Origin: CAYRLW01 sp964425215
GTDB taxonomy: Bacteria; Spirochaetota; Spirochaetia; Treponematales; Breznakiellaceae
Assembly (NCBI GenBank): GCA_964425215.1
Contig: CAYRLW010000093.1
Location: 1 to 5,405 of the forward strand
DNA length: 5,405 nt
Direction of reading: 5' to 3'
Notes under the pieces: generated by a model
What the model was told of the DNA's origin: nothing
Seen by the model: the letters and a program-made list of their open reading frames with translations, nothing else
Database searches by the model: none
Made by a program: the position numbers and the translations under genes
In this document: positions 1 to 5,405 of the stretch, piece after piece
How the letters are laid out: the number at the start of each line of letters is the position of its first letter
Position numbering within the stretch: the stretch's first letter is position 1

Positions 1-238
1 GGTCGTTATCCGAAAGGTCCGGCTCTTCCAAGCGCTGGGCCAGAAGAGCCAGGTGGCTTGAACGGGTATAAAAGGCGATGGATTTAAAAGCCTCTTGGCT
101 AAGGTACTCCAGAAGGGCCGGCTCAACCGTAAGCCGGTCTCCCTGAACCTGGGGCGGGGAAAAAGGAAGGTCCGCGCCCCCCAGGGGCTCGAATTGGGCC
201 GTCTTAAACGATTTTTCGATAATGTCTTGGATATCCAT
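1..238 (-). CDS. Class I (Fe-S) fumarate hydratase, FumA-type, N-terminal fragment
   Basis: Class I fumarases use a [4Fe-4S] cluster to interconvert fumarate and (S)-malate in the cytoplasm, in the TCA cycle or the reductive branch. Only the first 79 codons are in the window; the gene runs off the left edge, where position 1 is the first base of the next codon. The protein starts MDIQDIIEKSFKTAQ. Its stretch from DRLTVEPALLEYL through QEAFKSIAFYTRSSH to EEPDLSDND matches, from memory, the E. coli FumA segment with the pattern L-x-V-x-P-x-A-L, QAF, R-x-x-H and DPExSxND. This favours the single-chain FumA/FumB type over the two-subunit TtdA/TtdB type. The cluster cysteines lie further downstream, outside the window, so activity cannot be judged. 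The ATG is fixed by a strong Shine-Dalgarno six bases upstream. The gene follows the P-loop gene by 12 bp on the same strand and is probably co-transcribed. The tartrate dehydratase branch of the same superfamily is the main alternative. Confidence 0.75.
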   Translation of the reverse strand, partial: MDIQDIIEKSFKTAQFEPLGGADLPFSPPQVQGDRLTVEPALLEYLSQEAFKSIAFYTRSSHLALLAQRLEEPDLSDND

Positions 239-244
239 GAACTA

Positions 245-252
245 TCCTCCCT
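245..252 (-). promoter_or_regulatory. Shine-Dalgarno of the fumarate hydratase gene
   Basis: On the minus strand the sequence reads AGGGAGGA, followed by six bases and then the ATG at 238. It overlaps the last two bases of the TAG stop codon (251-253) of the preceding gene. Ribosomes ending the P-loop gene would therefore stop on the initiation site of the fumarase gene, which suggests coupled translation in one transcript. It is the best Shine-Dalgarno in the window. Confidence 0.85.
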
Positions 253-1300
253 AATCGGTAGCGGTGCTTAATATATCCTCGTACCCCGCGCTTTCTTCGT
301 ACCCCACCCGCCCCACGAGCATATACTCCTGAAAAATAGGATGGTAGCGCAGTTCCTTGCTTAGTCTGAAATTTTCAATTTGGCTAGACCGGGATACGTG
401 GGTCCGTACTCCGGTACAAAAGATCCTCTCGGTTCCCACCTGAATGTGGTCTTCCCCCACCGCGGAAATCGGTACATCCTGTTCGATTATTTTTTTTACC
501 TTGGCTTCCAATTCCCGGATATCAAAGTTGGGTTTTTCCGTAAAATTGATAACAAAACCGTGTTTTACGTCCGAATGGAGGATCCGGGGTTTAAAATTAT
601 AGTCCTTTTCCAAAACCATGGTGGTAATATCTTCCGCCGAATGGGCCATCAGGCGGAATTTTATGGTCCTACTGACGATGTTCCGTATGGCCTCGGGAAA
701 GGGCCCAAAAACCCCTGGCCGGGCGACTATCACCTCTTCCCCGATTCCAAAAAGAATTTGAGCGTTGTACCCCAGGGTTTTCCATATCAGGTCAAAATGC
801 TCAATAACCACCCGGCGGCCCCGGCTGACCGCGGCGGTAATGGCCTCGGCTATTTCCCAGCGTTGTTTAAAGGCCAACTCGTAGTGTACGTCGATATGAA
901 ACGTGTGGGGGGCAAAAAAATCCTCGGGGTTAAAGCTGTACAGCAAAGATTGCCGGACATTGGTCCCCTCGTCGTCGTTGGTCAACTCTAAACCGGGAAA
1001 GAGACCCCGAACCAGGGTGGATTTCCCCGATCCCGGTCCGCCGATTACTCCCACGATTAGGTCGTTGGCGTAGAGGTACCGGTAGGATAATTCGTTTCCC
1101 AGCATATAGAGCCTCTGCCGCCCCCGGGGGGCGTAGTAGGTGGCGTAGATAAGGGTTTCGTGACTGTGGGGACGGTATTCAAAAAAAGGCATATAGGAGG
1201 ATTTTTGGGTTTCAGCACCCTCCCAGGCTTTTTTTTCGTCCGGGAGCCTCTGCTCCTCCGGCGCTTCTTCCCCTTCGTTTGTATTTTTCGGTGTATCCAT
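251..1300 (-). CDS. P-loop NTPase/kinase-like protein with C-terminal tRNA_SAD-like domain
   Basis: A 349-aa protein, probably cytoplasmic (no signal peptide or membrane helix). Residues 1-36 are an acidic, Glu/Lys-rich low-complexity tail. Residues 80-180 hold a P-loop core: Walker A GGPGSGKST at 87-95 and a candidate Walker B strand RRVVIEHFD at 162-170, reminiscent of uridine-kinase/phosphoribulokinase-type P-loops. Residues 285-335 contain CTGVRTHV followed by S-x-I-x-N-F-x-L. This resembles the C-x3-T-H-V...T-x-E-I...F motif of the second additional domain of alanyl- and threonyl-tRNA synthetases. H242, H247, C295 and H301 could form a metal site like that of AlaRS editing domains, although the spacings differ. 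I recall similar proteins annotated as 'alanine-tRNA synthetase second additional domain-containing protein'; the substrate is unknown. The start at 1300 has no Shine-Dalgarno. M37 is a possible alternative start, but it has none either. The next gene on this strand is fumarate hydratase, 12 bp away, so a shared operon is likely; a functional link is not evident. Confidence 0.7.
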   Translation of the reverse strand: MDTPKNTNEGEEAPEEQRLPDEKKAWEGAETQKSSYMPFFEYRPHSHETLIYATYYAPRGRQRLYMLGNELSYRYLYANDLIVGVIGGPGSGKSTLVRGLFPGLELTNDDEGTNVRQSLLYSFNPEDFFAPHTFHIDVHYELAFKQRWEIAEAITAAVSRGRRVVIEHFDLIWKTLGYNAQILFGIGEEVIVARPGVFGPFPEAIRNIVSRTIKFRLMAHSAEDITTMVLEKDYNFKPRILHSDVKHGFVINFTEKPNFDIRELEAKVKKIIEQDVPISAVGEDHIQVGTERIFCTGVRTHVSRSSQIENFRLSKELRYHPIFQEYMLVGRVGYEESAGYEDILSTATD

Positions 1301-1368
1301 ACCGTAAGCATACTATAATACCCCAGGGCTGTCGCACAACCAGAAAAAATTCGATATATTTATTCCGT
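1301..1368. promoter_or_regulatory. Divergent promoter region between the P-loop gene and the histidine kinase gene
   Basis: This 68-bp gap must carry the promoters for both directions. On the minus strand a -10-like TATAGT (1312-1317) lies 16 bp from a weak -35-like TTGTGC (1334-1339). That predicts transcription starting only about five bases before the ATG at 1300. On the plus strand a -10-like TATATT (1355-1360) ends eight bases before the ATG at 1369, with no good -35 box. Neither start codon has a purine-rich Shine-Dalgarno, unlike the two internal genes of these operons. Nothing here matches the GG/GC -24/-12 pattern of sigma54 promoters. The boxes are consensus matches by eye only. 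Confidence 0.45.
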
Positions 1369-2715
1369 ATGTTTAAGAAATATTTCACCTCCCCCCGTGC
1401 TTCCACCGAAAAGGGGCACCGGTCAGAAACAAAGCTCGCCTTATCACTTTTGGGGCTCATATCGTTTTTAGCCCTCGCGGGTATTTTAGTGTTCGTTTTT
1501 CAGGAGCGGGGACGAATCCGGATTGTGGCCGAATACCGGGCCTTTCAGCTTGCCTCCGAATTACTTCAAACCTACGATCGGGGAGACGTGGGGGTCGCTG
1601 AAAAGGTCGAAGGGGTCAGCGGGTTTGGAATATATACCCTTCGGGGAGAAGCGATATACCAATTTGGGGAAGCCCCGGGTCAATTAAAACCAGAAATCGC
1701 CAACGCGGCGACCCGATTTTCGGGGGATACCGTAACCCTGATTCGGAGCCTGGGAGGTTTTCCCTTTAGCCGGGGTCGGATGCGTCCCCAGTGGAACGAT
1801 AATTCCGGCATGTCCATGAATTTTAACAATATGATGGGGGGACCTCCCCCCTATGGTGGGCCTCAGGGATCGATGGGTTTCCCCGGAACGGGGCGCTTCG
1901 TGTACATTTCCTACCGTATCGGTTCCCTCCGGCGGGGAGAGTACGCCCTCTACGCCGGCGCCCTGCTTATGGCCGCCGCGCTGATCCTGGCTTTTTGGAG
2001 CCTTCTGCGGTTGGCGCGAAATTTGGATTCCTACCGGGCTCAGGAGGCGCGGAATCGGGAACTTCTTGCCCTGGGGGAAGTTGCCCGGACCCTTTCCCAC
2101 GAAATTAAAAATCCCCTGGGGGTCTTGAAAATCCAAAGTGCCCTTTTAAAGAAAAACTCCGACCCCCAGGTCCTCCATAACGCCCGAATCATCGATGAGG
2201 AGGTTGACCGGCTTGGCCTGCTCACCGATCGGGTTCGGCAGTACCTTTCCACTAACGGCGGTACGGCGAGCGTCTTTTCCCTATCCGATTACCTGCGATC
2301 CTTCGCCCAAAGGTACGGTGATAGGGTGGTTGTACAAACCCTGCCGGAGGAACGGCTGTCCGTCCGGATAGATCGGGATCGGTTGGGGCAAGTCTTGGAT
2401 AATTTGGTATCCAACGCTTTTGAAAGTATGGAAGTTCCGTCTTCGGTGCCGGTAGAAATTTCCGCCGTCCCAGTTCATACCGATAGGGTGGAAATCCGGG
2501 TAGCCGACCGGGGAAAAGGAATACCCCAGGAGGTGGGAGAACGGGTATTTGACCTTTTTTATACCACCAAAACCACCGGGTCGGGACTGGGGCTTTCTTT
2601 AGCCCGCCGGTATACCGAATTGGCGGGAGGAAAGCTGGATTACCAGAGCCGCGAGGGCGGAGGGACGGTGTTTGTGGTAGAGTTACCGGTATATAACGGG
2701 GGAAAAGCCCTATGA
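1369..2715 (+). CDS. Membrane sensor histidine kinase (NtrB/AtoS-like), partner of the downstream NtrC-family regulator
   Basis: A 448-aa two-component sensor that should autophosphorylate on histidine and pass the phosphate to the regulator encoded next. Order: predicted TM1 at about 22-45, extracytoplasmic sensor at about 46-190, TM2 at about 192-213, a short charged linker, the HisKA dimerisation domain and the ATPase domain. The H-box is SHEIKNPL with phosphoacceptor H244, and N248 fits the HExxN phosphatase motif. The N-box is DNLVSNAFESM (N349), G1 is DRGKGI (380-385), the F-box is FDLFYTTK (394-401) and G2 is GSGLGL (404-409), so it looks catalytically complete. No clear HAMP or PAS domain separates TM2 from the H-box. 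The sensor has a Met/Gly/Pro/Asn-rich stretch with six methionines at 138-169; the ligand is unknown. The frame is open from 1279, but MFKKYF at 1369 is the more sensible start: it puts a short basic N-terminus before TM1 and keeps the gene clear of its divergent neighbour. Its TGA overlaps the regulator start as ATGA. Confidence 0.93.
   Translation: MFKKYFTSPRASTEKGHRSETKLALSLLGLISFLALAGILVFVFQERGRIRIVAEYRAFQLASELLQTYDRGDVGVAEKVEGVSGFGIYTLRGEAIYQFGEAPGQLKPEIANAATRFSGDTVTLIRSLGGFPFSRGRMRPQWNDNSGMSMNFNNMMGGPPPYGGPQGSMGFPGTGRFVYISYRIGSLRRGEYALYAGALLMAAALILAFWSLLRLARNLDSYRAQEARNRELLALGEVARTLSHEIKNPLGVLKIQSALLKKNSDPQVLHNARIIDEEVDRLGLLTDRVRQYLSTNGGTASVFSLSDYLRSFAQRYGDRVVVQTLPEERLSVRIDRDRLGQVLDNLVSNAFESMEVPSSVPVEISAVPVHTDRVEIRVADRGKGIPQEVGERVFDLFYTTKTTGSGLGLSLARRYTELAGGKLDYQSREGGGTVFVVELPVYNGGKAL
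2698..2703 (+). promoter_or_regulatory. Shine-Dalgarno of the response regulator gene, inside the histidine kinase gene
   Basis: The sequence GGGGGA lies eight bases before the ATG at 2712, within the last codons of the kinase gene. With the ATGA stop/start overlap (2712-2715), it supports translational coupling of sensor and regulator and confirms the regulator's start codon. Confidence 0.75.
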
Positions 2716-4247
2716 TCGACGAAGAAAAAACCAATCCGCGTATTCTTATTATCGACGATGAACGGAACATCAGAGAATCCGTGGCCGCCTATTTGGCCAC
2801 CGAATCCATGGATGCCCTCGGCGCGGGAACGGCGGAAGAGGGGATTGGTCTTCTGGAAAAGCATCGCTTTGACGCGGTGATCGTGGACCTAAAAATGCCC
2901 GGCATGTCGGGGCTGGATTTTTTAGGGTGGATCAAAGAGAGCGGTCCCGATGTTCCGACCATCATGATCAGCGCCCACGGGGATATCGCCGACGCGGTAG
3001 AGGCCATGAAGCGGGGGGCGGTGGACTATTTGGTTAAACCCTTTGACCCCGACGAACTGGTGGTTCGGCTTAAACGGGCCATCGATTCGGCCCGGCTTTT
3101 GACCAAGGCCCAGGCGGTGGAGGCCTCGGTCCAGGGTACTTCCGGCAAGACTCGGGGACAGAAAGACGATGGCTGGATAGGTTCGGGCGTTGCCATGGAA
3201 GCCCTTAGGCGAATGATCGAACGGGTGGCCCCCACTAACTCTACCGTCCTTATCACCGGGGAAAGCGGGACTGGAAAAGAAGTGGTGGCCCGGTTACTGC
3301 ACCGCCAAAGCCGCCGATCCGACGGCCCTTTCATCCCCATAAACCTGGGAGGAATCCCGGAAAATCTTCTGGAAAGCGAACTCTTTGGGTATGAAAAGGG
3401 AGCCTTTACCGGGGCGGATTCTCGCAAAATTGGTTTGTTTGAACTTGCCACCGGGGGAACCCTGTTCCTCGACGAGGCGGGGGATATGCCCTTGGTGCTT
3501 CAAGTAAAACTGCTACGGGTTTTACAGGAAAAGAAAATAATGCGGCTGGGAGGAAGCCGTCAAATCCCCATCGATGTTCGAATCGTGGCGGCCACGAATA
3601 AAAATTTGGAAGAGGCGGTTCAGAAGGGAACCTTCCGGGAGGATCTGTTTTACCGCTTAGCGGTCATTCGACTGCACCTGCCTCCCCTGCGGGATAGGAA
3701 AGAGGATATCCCCGTTTTAGCCCAAACCTTTGCCCAACGGTTCTCTACCGAAATGGGAAAGGGGACCATCCAAGTTTCTTCCGAGGCCCTGGACCTGCTT
3801 TCCCGGTACAGCTTCCCTGGAAACGTTCGGGAATTGGAAAATGCGGTAGAACGGGCGGTGATCCTCTGCGATGGAAATCAATTGAGACCCTCGGACTTTT
3901 CGTTCGCCGGGGCCCAGATGGATGATCGACAATCCGTAGGGTCAAAAAAAACGGCGGAAGACATGGCCCCCTTTACAACTGGGGGAACCCCACTCGCTGG
4001 CCCTTCGGCGGAAAAGGTTGCCGGAGAAGGGGCAACCGGTGATCGGTCCATCGGAGAAAAGTCTATCGGCGGACAGTCTACCGGGGAAGGGTCGCGGGGG
4101 GATATCCTTTCGTTGCGGGAAATGGAAAAACAGGCTATTTTGGCGGCCCTTAAAAAAAATGAAAATAAACGGGAATTAACCGCCCAGGAATTGGGAATTA
4201 CCCGCCGAACCCTGTTGAATAAAATGAAGGAATACGGAATCTCGTAA
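2712..4247 (+). CDS. NtrC-family sigma54-dependent response regulator (AtoC/NtrC-like)
   Basis: A 511-aa bacterial enhancer-binding protein that, when phosphorylated, should oligomerise and use ATP to open sigma54-RNA polymerase promoters. The receiver domain (about 10-125) has D15/D16, phosphoacceptor D59 in VDLKMPG, S87 and K109 in VKPF. The AAA+ domain (about 155-390) has Walker A GESGTGKE (183-190), the sigma54-contacting GAFTGA loop (230-235), Walker B LFLDEAGD (251-258), AATN (293-296), DLFYRL with R315, and FPGNVREL (368-375). All key elements are present. The usual NCAAIP before the GAFTGA loop is NLGGIP here. A Fis-type helix-turn-helix (about 484-511, ELGITRRTLLNKMKEYG) ends the protein. 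The linker between AAA+ and HTH (about 396-464) is long and of low complexity, with Gly/Ser-rich pentapeptide repeats; it accounts for a length somewhat above that typical of NtrC. The gene is coupled to the sensor by a 4-bp overlap, so they are a cognate pair. Target genes are not identifiable here. Treponema pallidum, as I recall, has a similar sensor/AtoC-type pair, but orthology is unproven. Confidence 0.95.
   Translation: MIDEEKTNPRILIIDDERNIRESVAAYLATESMDALGAGTAEEGIGLLEKHRFDAVIVDLKMPGMSGLDFLGWIKESGPDVPTIMISAHGDIADAVEAMKRGAVDYLVKPFDPDELVVRLKRAIDSARLLTKAQAVEASVQGTSGKTRGQKDDGWIGSGVAMEALRRMIERVAPTNSTVLITGESGTGKEVVARLLHRQSRRSDGPFIPINLGGIPENLLESELFGYEKGAFTGADSRKIGLFELATGGTLFLDEAGDMPLVLQVKLLRVLQEKKIMRLGGSRQIPIDVRIVAATNKNLEEAVQKGTFREDLFYRLAVIRLHLPPLRDRKEDIPVLAQTFAQRFSTEMGKGTIQVSSEALDLLSRYSFPGNVRELENAVERAVILCDGNQLRPSDFSFAGAQMDDRQSVGSKKTAEDMAPFTTGGTPLAGPSAEKVAGEGATGDRSIGEKSIGGQSTGEGSRGDILSLREMEKQAILAALKKNENKRELTAQELGITRRTLLNKMKEYGIS
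4017..4091 (+). repeat. Imperfect 15-bp tandem repeat encoding Gly/Ser pentapeptides in the regulator linker
   Basis: Five in-frame 15-bp units encode VAGEG, ATGDR, SIGEK, SIGGQ and STGEG (residues 436-460), followed by a degenerate SRGDI. Glycine is fixed at the third position of every unit, and the second to fourth units carry near-identical tc(t/c)atcgg-type starts. The repeats lie in the flexible linker before the Fis-type DNA-binding domain. Because each unit is a multiple of three, a change in copy number would alter linker length without breaking the frame. The units have diverged, so active expansion is not evident. Confidence 0.7.
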
Positions 4248-4253
4248 TCGGGT

Positions 4254-5405
4254 CTATTCCACGACGGTCCTATCTATCCGGAGAATATGCCACTGCTTGT
4301 TATCCATTTCTAATTGAACTCGATCCCGTCGCTTTTCCGCTACCGGTAGGGGCAATCCTGGGGCCGTGGGAGAGGAGCCCGCCGAAGCGGCCGTATCGGC
4401 GGGGTGCCAAAGCTGGTACGTTACGGTAAAAAAGGCTTCGGTTCCTGGACTTCCGGCGTTTGCCTTTTGAGAGGCGCCTTTTTGAGCGGATTCACCTTGA
4501 GAGGTGTCTTCTATAATCGAAAGGTCCGTTATTCCAAAAACGGTCGCGTCCGTGGCCGGTGACCCCTGGGCCTTCCAGTCCTCCGGCGTAAGGACCGAGT
4601 TTTTCCGTTCGTAAGCCTGGCGGACCTTGGAAATAACGTAGAGGTTCATCACCGCTTCGATATCCATGGCCCCCGCTTTTCCCCGTACGCAGGCGGACAT
4701 CTTTTGATGATCCAGGGTATTGAAGGACCCATAGTAGGTTTGAACCACCTGGAGGGGCGTCATTCCCGCGGTGGTGGGTCGGGAAGCTTGGTCACGAATG
4801 ATGCTTTGCGCGATGAGAATAAAAATGGCCAGGCTTATAAGGGTGATGGTAAGGACTGTTTTATTTTTCCGCAGGTACCGCTTCCGGGCTATGGTTTTTT
4901 CGTGCTTTTTTTCGTAATTGTGGCGGAGCTGTTCTACTTTTTCCAATTCCGTAGCGTCTAAAGAAACATACAGCTCCGCCTTCCCCAGGGCCTGGATAAA
5001 TGCTTCCAAGCGGGGTCTTCCCGCGTTTTTTTCATCCCTGCCGCTCTTTTGGGGAAGCACCTCCAAGGCTCGGTCGATAAGGAAGCGTAGTTCATTCCGG
5101 AGTTGGGGAACCGCAAGGGCGATGGGGGTATACTTTCCATCCCGAATGTTTTCCCTGCACTCGTCCTCCGAAGCCCCGGCGAAGGGTTCGGTTCCCGTAA
5201 AGACCCGGTACAGCAGGGCCGCCAGGGTAAAGACGTCCGCCTCTTCCCCCTGTTTGTCCGGATGGACCCAGCGGTGGGCTCCTTCCAGCGGGGCGTTGGA
5301 TCCCTCGGCTGCAAGGCTCCGTAGGGCGATAGCCGGGGGAGGAAAAAAGATACTTCCGTCATCGGAGATAAAAGCGCCGGCGGGGTAGGGCGGTGGAAGG
5401 GGGAT
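4254..5405 (-). CDS. Membrane-anchored Ser/Thr kinase-like (probable pseudokinase) protein with extracytoplasmic NTF2-like domain, 5' partial
   Basis: The frame is open from the TAG at 4254-4256 to the right edge, giving 383 residues with the N-terminus missing. A TTG at 5064-5066 could be mistaken for the start, but the frame continues upstream with recognisable domain sequence. Counting from the window edge, residues 1-140 resemble the C-lobe of a protein kinase: SDDGSI, then HRWVHPD in the place of the APE motif, then DVFTLAALLYRVFTGTEPF, which fits subdomain IX (D-x-x-x-L-G-x-x-L-Y-E-x-x-T-G-x-x-P-F). The HRD and DFG positions appear to be replaced, so catalysis is doubtful. Residues about 149-181 are charged, probably coiled-coil, ending in RKRYLRKNK. 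Residues about 182-203 form one transmembrane helix (4797-4862) with the basic side cytoplasmic. The remainder (about 210-383) is extracytoplasmic. It opens with MTPLQVVQTYYGSFNTLD and ends with W-x-I-L-R-I-D-R, a layout suggesting an NTF2-like fold, interrupted by two Ser/Ala/Gly-rich loops. The gene is convergent with the regulator, separated by 6 bp. The kinase-like assignment is moderately sure; the NTF2-like one is tentative. Confidence 0.65.
   Translation of the reverse strand: MPLPPPYPAGAFISDDGSIFFPPPAIALRSLAAEGSNAPLEGAHRWVHPDKQGEEADVFTLAALLYRVFTGTEPFAGASEDECRENIRDGKYTPIALAVPQLRNELRFLIDRALEVLPQKSGRDEKNAGRPRLEAFIQALGKAELYVSLDATELEKVEQLRHNYEKKHEKTIARKRYLRKNKTVLTITLISLAIFILIAQSIIRDQASRPTTAGMTPLQVVQTYYGSFNTLDHQKMSACVRGKAGAMDIEAVMNLYVISKVRQAYERKNSVLTPEDWKAQGSPATDATVFGITDLSIIEDTSQGESAQKGASQKANAGSPGTEAFFTVTYQLWHPADTAASAGSSPTAPGLPLPVAEKRRDRVQLEMDNKQWHILRIDRTVVE

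Noticed and set aside
380..991. 203-codon open frame on the plus strand
   Set aside because: It lies fully antisense to the P-loop gene, whose Walker A and tRNA_SAD-like motifs are on the other strand. It has no recognisable domain or Shine-Dalgarno and fits a shadow frame produced by GC-rich codons.
1279..1368. N-terminal extension of the histidine kinase from an ATG at 1279
   Set aside because: It would overlap the start of the divergent gene and swallow the promoter region. The extra 30 residues have no feature of their own, and MFKKYF at 1369 gives a normal sensor-kinase N-terminus.
2252..2770. 172-codon minus-strand frame antisense to the histidine kinase ATPase domain
   Set aside because: The plus strand here encodes intact N, G1, F and G2 boxes. 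The antisense product is Pro/Arg-rich with no domain features.
3286..3300. Sigma54 -24/-12-like sequence TGGCCCGGTTACTGC
   Set aside because: It lies inside the regulator's AAA+ coding sequence just after the Walker A motif, has mismatches to consensus and points into coding sequence with no gene start nearby. It is probably chance.
4194..4204. Short inverted repeat GGGAATTACCC near the regulator's end as a terminator
   Set aside because: The stem is only three G:C pairs, there is no U-run after it, and it encodes part of the Fis-type helix-turn-helix.
5064..5066. TTG as the true start of the 270-codon minus-strand gene
   Set aside because: The frame upstream stays open for 113 further codons to the window edge and carries clear kinase-like sequence, so this TTG is an internal Leu codon.
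4958..5362. 134-codon minus-strand frame overlapping the kinase-like region
   Set aside because: It is a shifted frame of the same strand. The other frame gives the kinase subdomain pattern and continues into the TM and outer domain, while this one is low-complexity Arg/Pro/Ser.

Overview
This window looks like bacterial chromosome with moderately high GC. My best guess is a spirochaete of the Treponema group. That rests on a sigma54-type two-component pair, a P-loop protein with a tRNA_SAD-like tail, and a membrane-anchored kinase-like protein that resembles treponemal proteins I remember. It is an inference from gene content; no rRNA or other marker is present. Coding density is very high: five genes fill almost everything, and the only intergenic gap longer than 12 bp is a 68-bp divergent promoter region. 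There is no tRNA, rRNA, CRISPR array or insertion sequence.

Left part (1-1300, minus strand): a two-gene unit. The upstream gene (251-1300) encodes a 349-aa protein with a P-loop NTPase/kinase-like core and a C-terminal segment resembling the second additional domain (tRNA_SAD) of alanyl/threonyl-tRNA synthetases. Twelve bases after its stop codon, behind a strong Shine-Dalgarno sequence, begins a class I (Fe-S) fumarate hydratase. Only its first 79 codons lie in the window.

Middle (1369-4247, plus strand): a two-component operon. A membrane histidine kinase of 448 aa has an unusual Met/Gly/Asn/Pro-rich stretch in its predicted periplasmic sensor. Its stop codon overlaps by 4 bp (ATGA) the start of an NtrC-family response regulator with receiver, sigma54-activating AAA+ and Fis-type DNA-binding domains. 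The regulator carries an extended low-complexity linker built from imperfect 15-bp repeats. The pair should convert an extracytoplasmic signal into activation of sigma54 promoters, but no convincing sigma54 promoter is visible in the window, so the targets are probably elsewhere.

Right part (4254-5405, minus strand, 5' end outside the window): a gene convergent with the regulator, with only 6 bp between the two stop codons. Its reading frame stays open to the window edge, well upstream of the nearest candidate start codon. The protein reads as the C-terminal lobe of a Ser/Thr protein-kinase-like domain, a basic coiled-coil linker, one transmembrane helix and an extracytoplasmic domain that looks NTF2-like. 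A gapless alignment to the kinase catalytic loop and DFG segment suggests that the catalytic residues have been replaced, largely by proline. A membrane-bound pseudokinase is therefore the most unusual item in the window.
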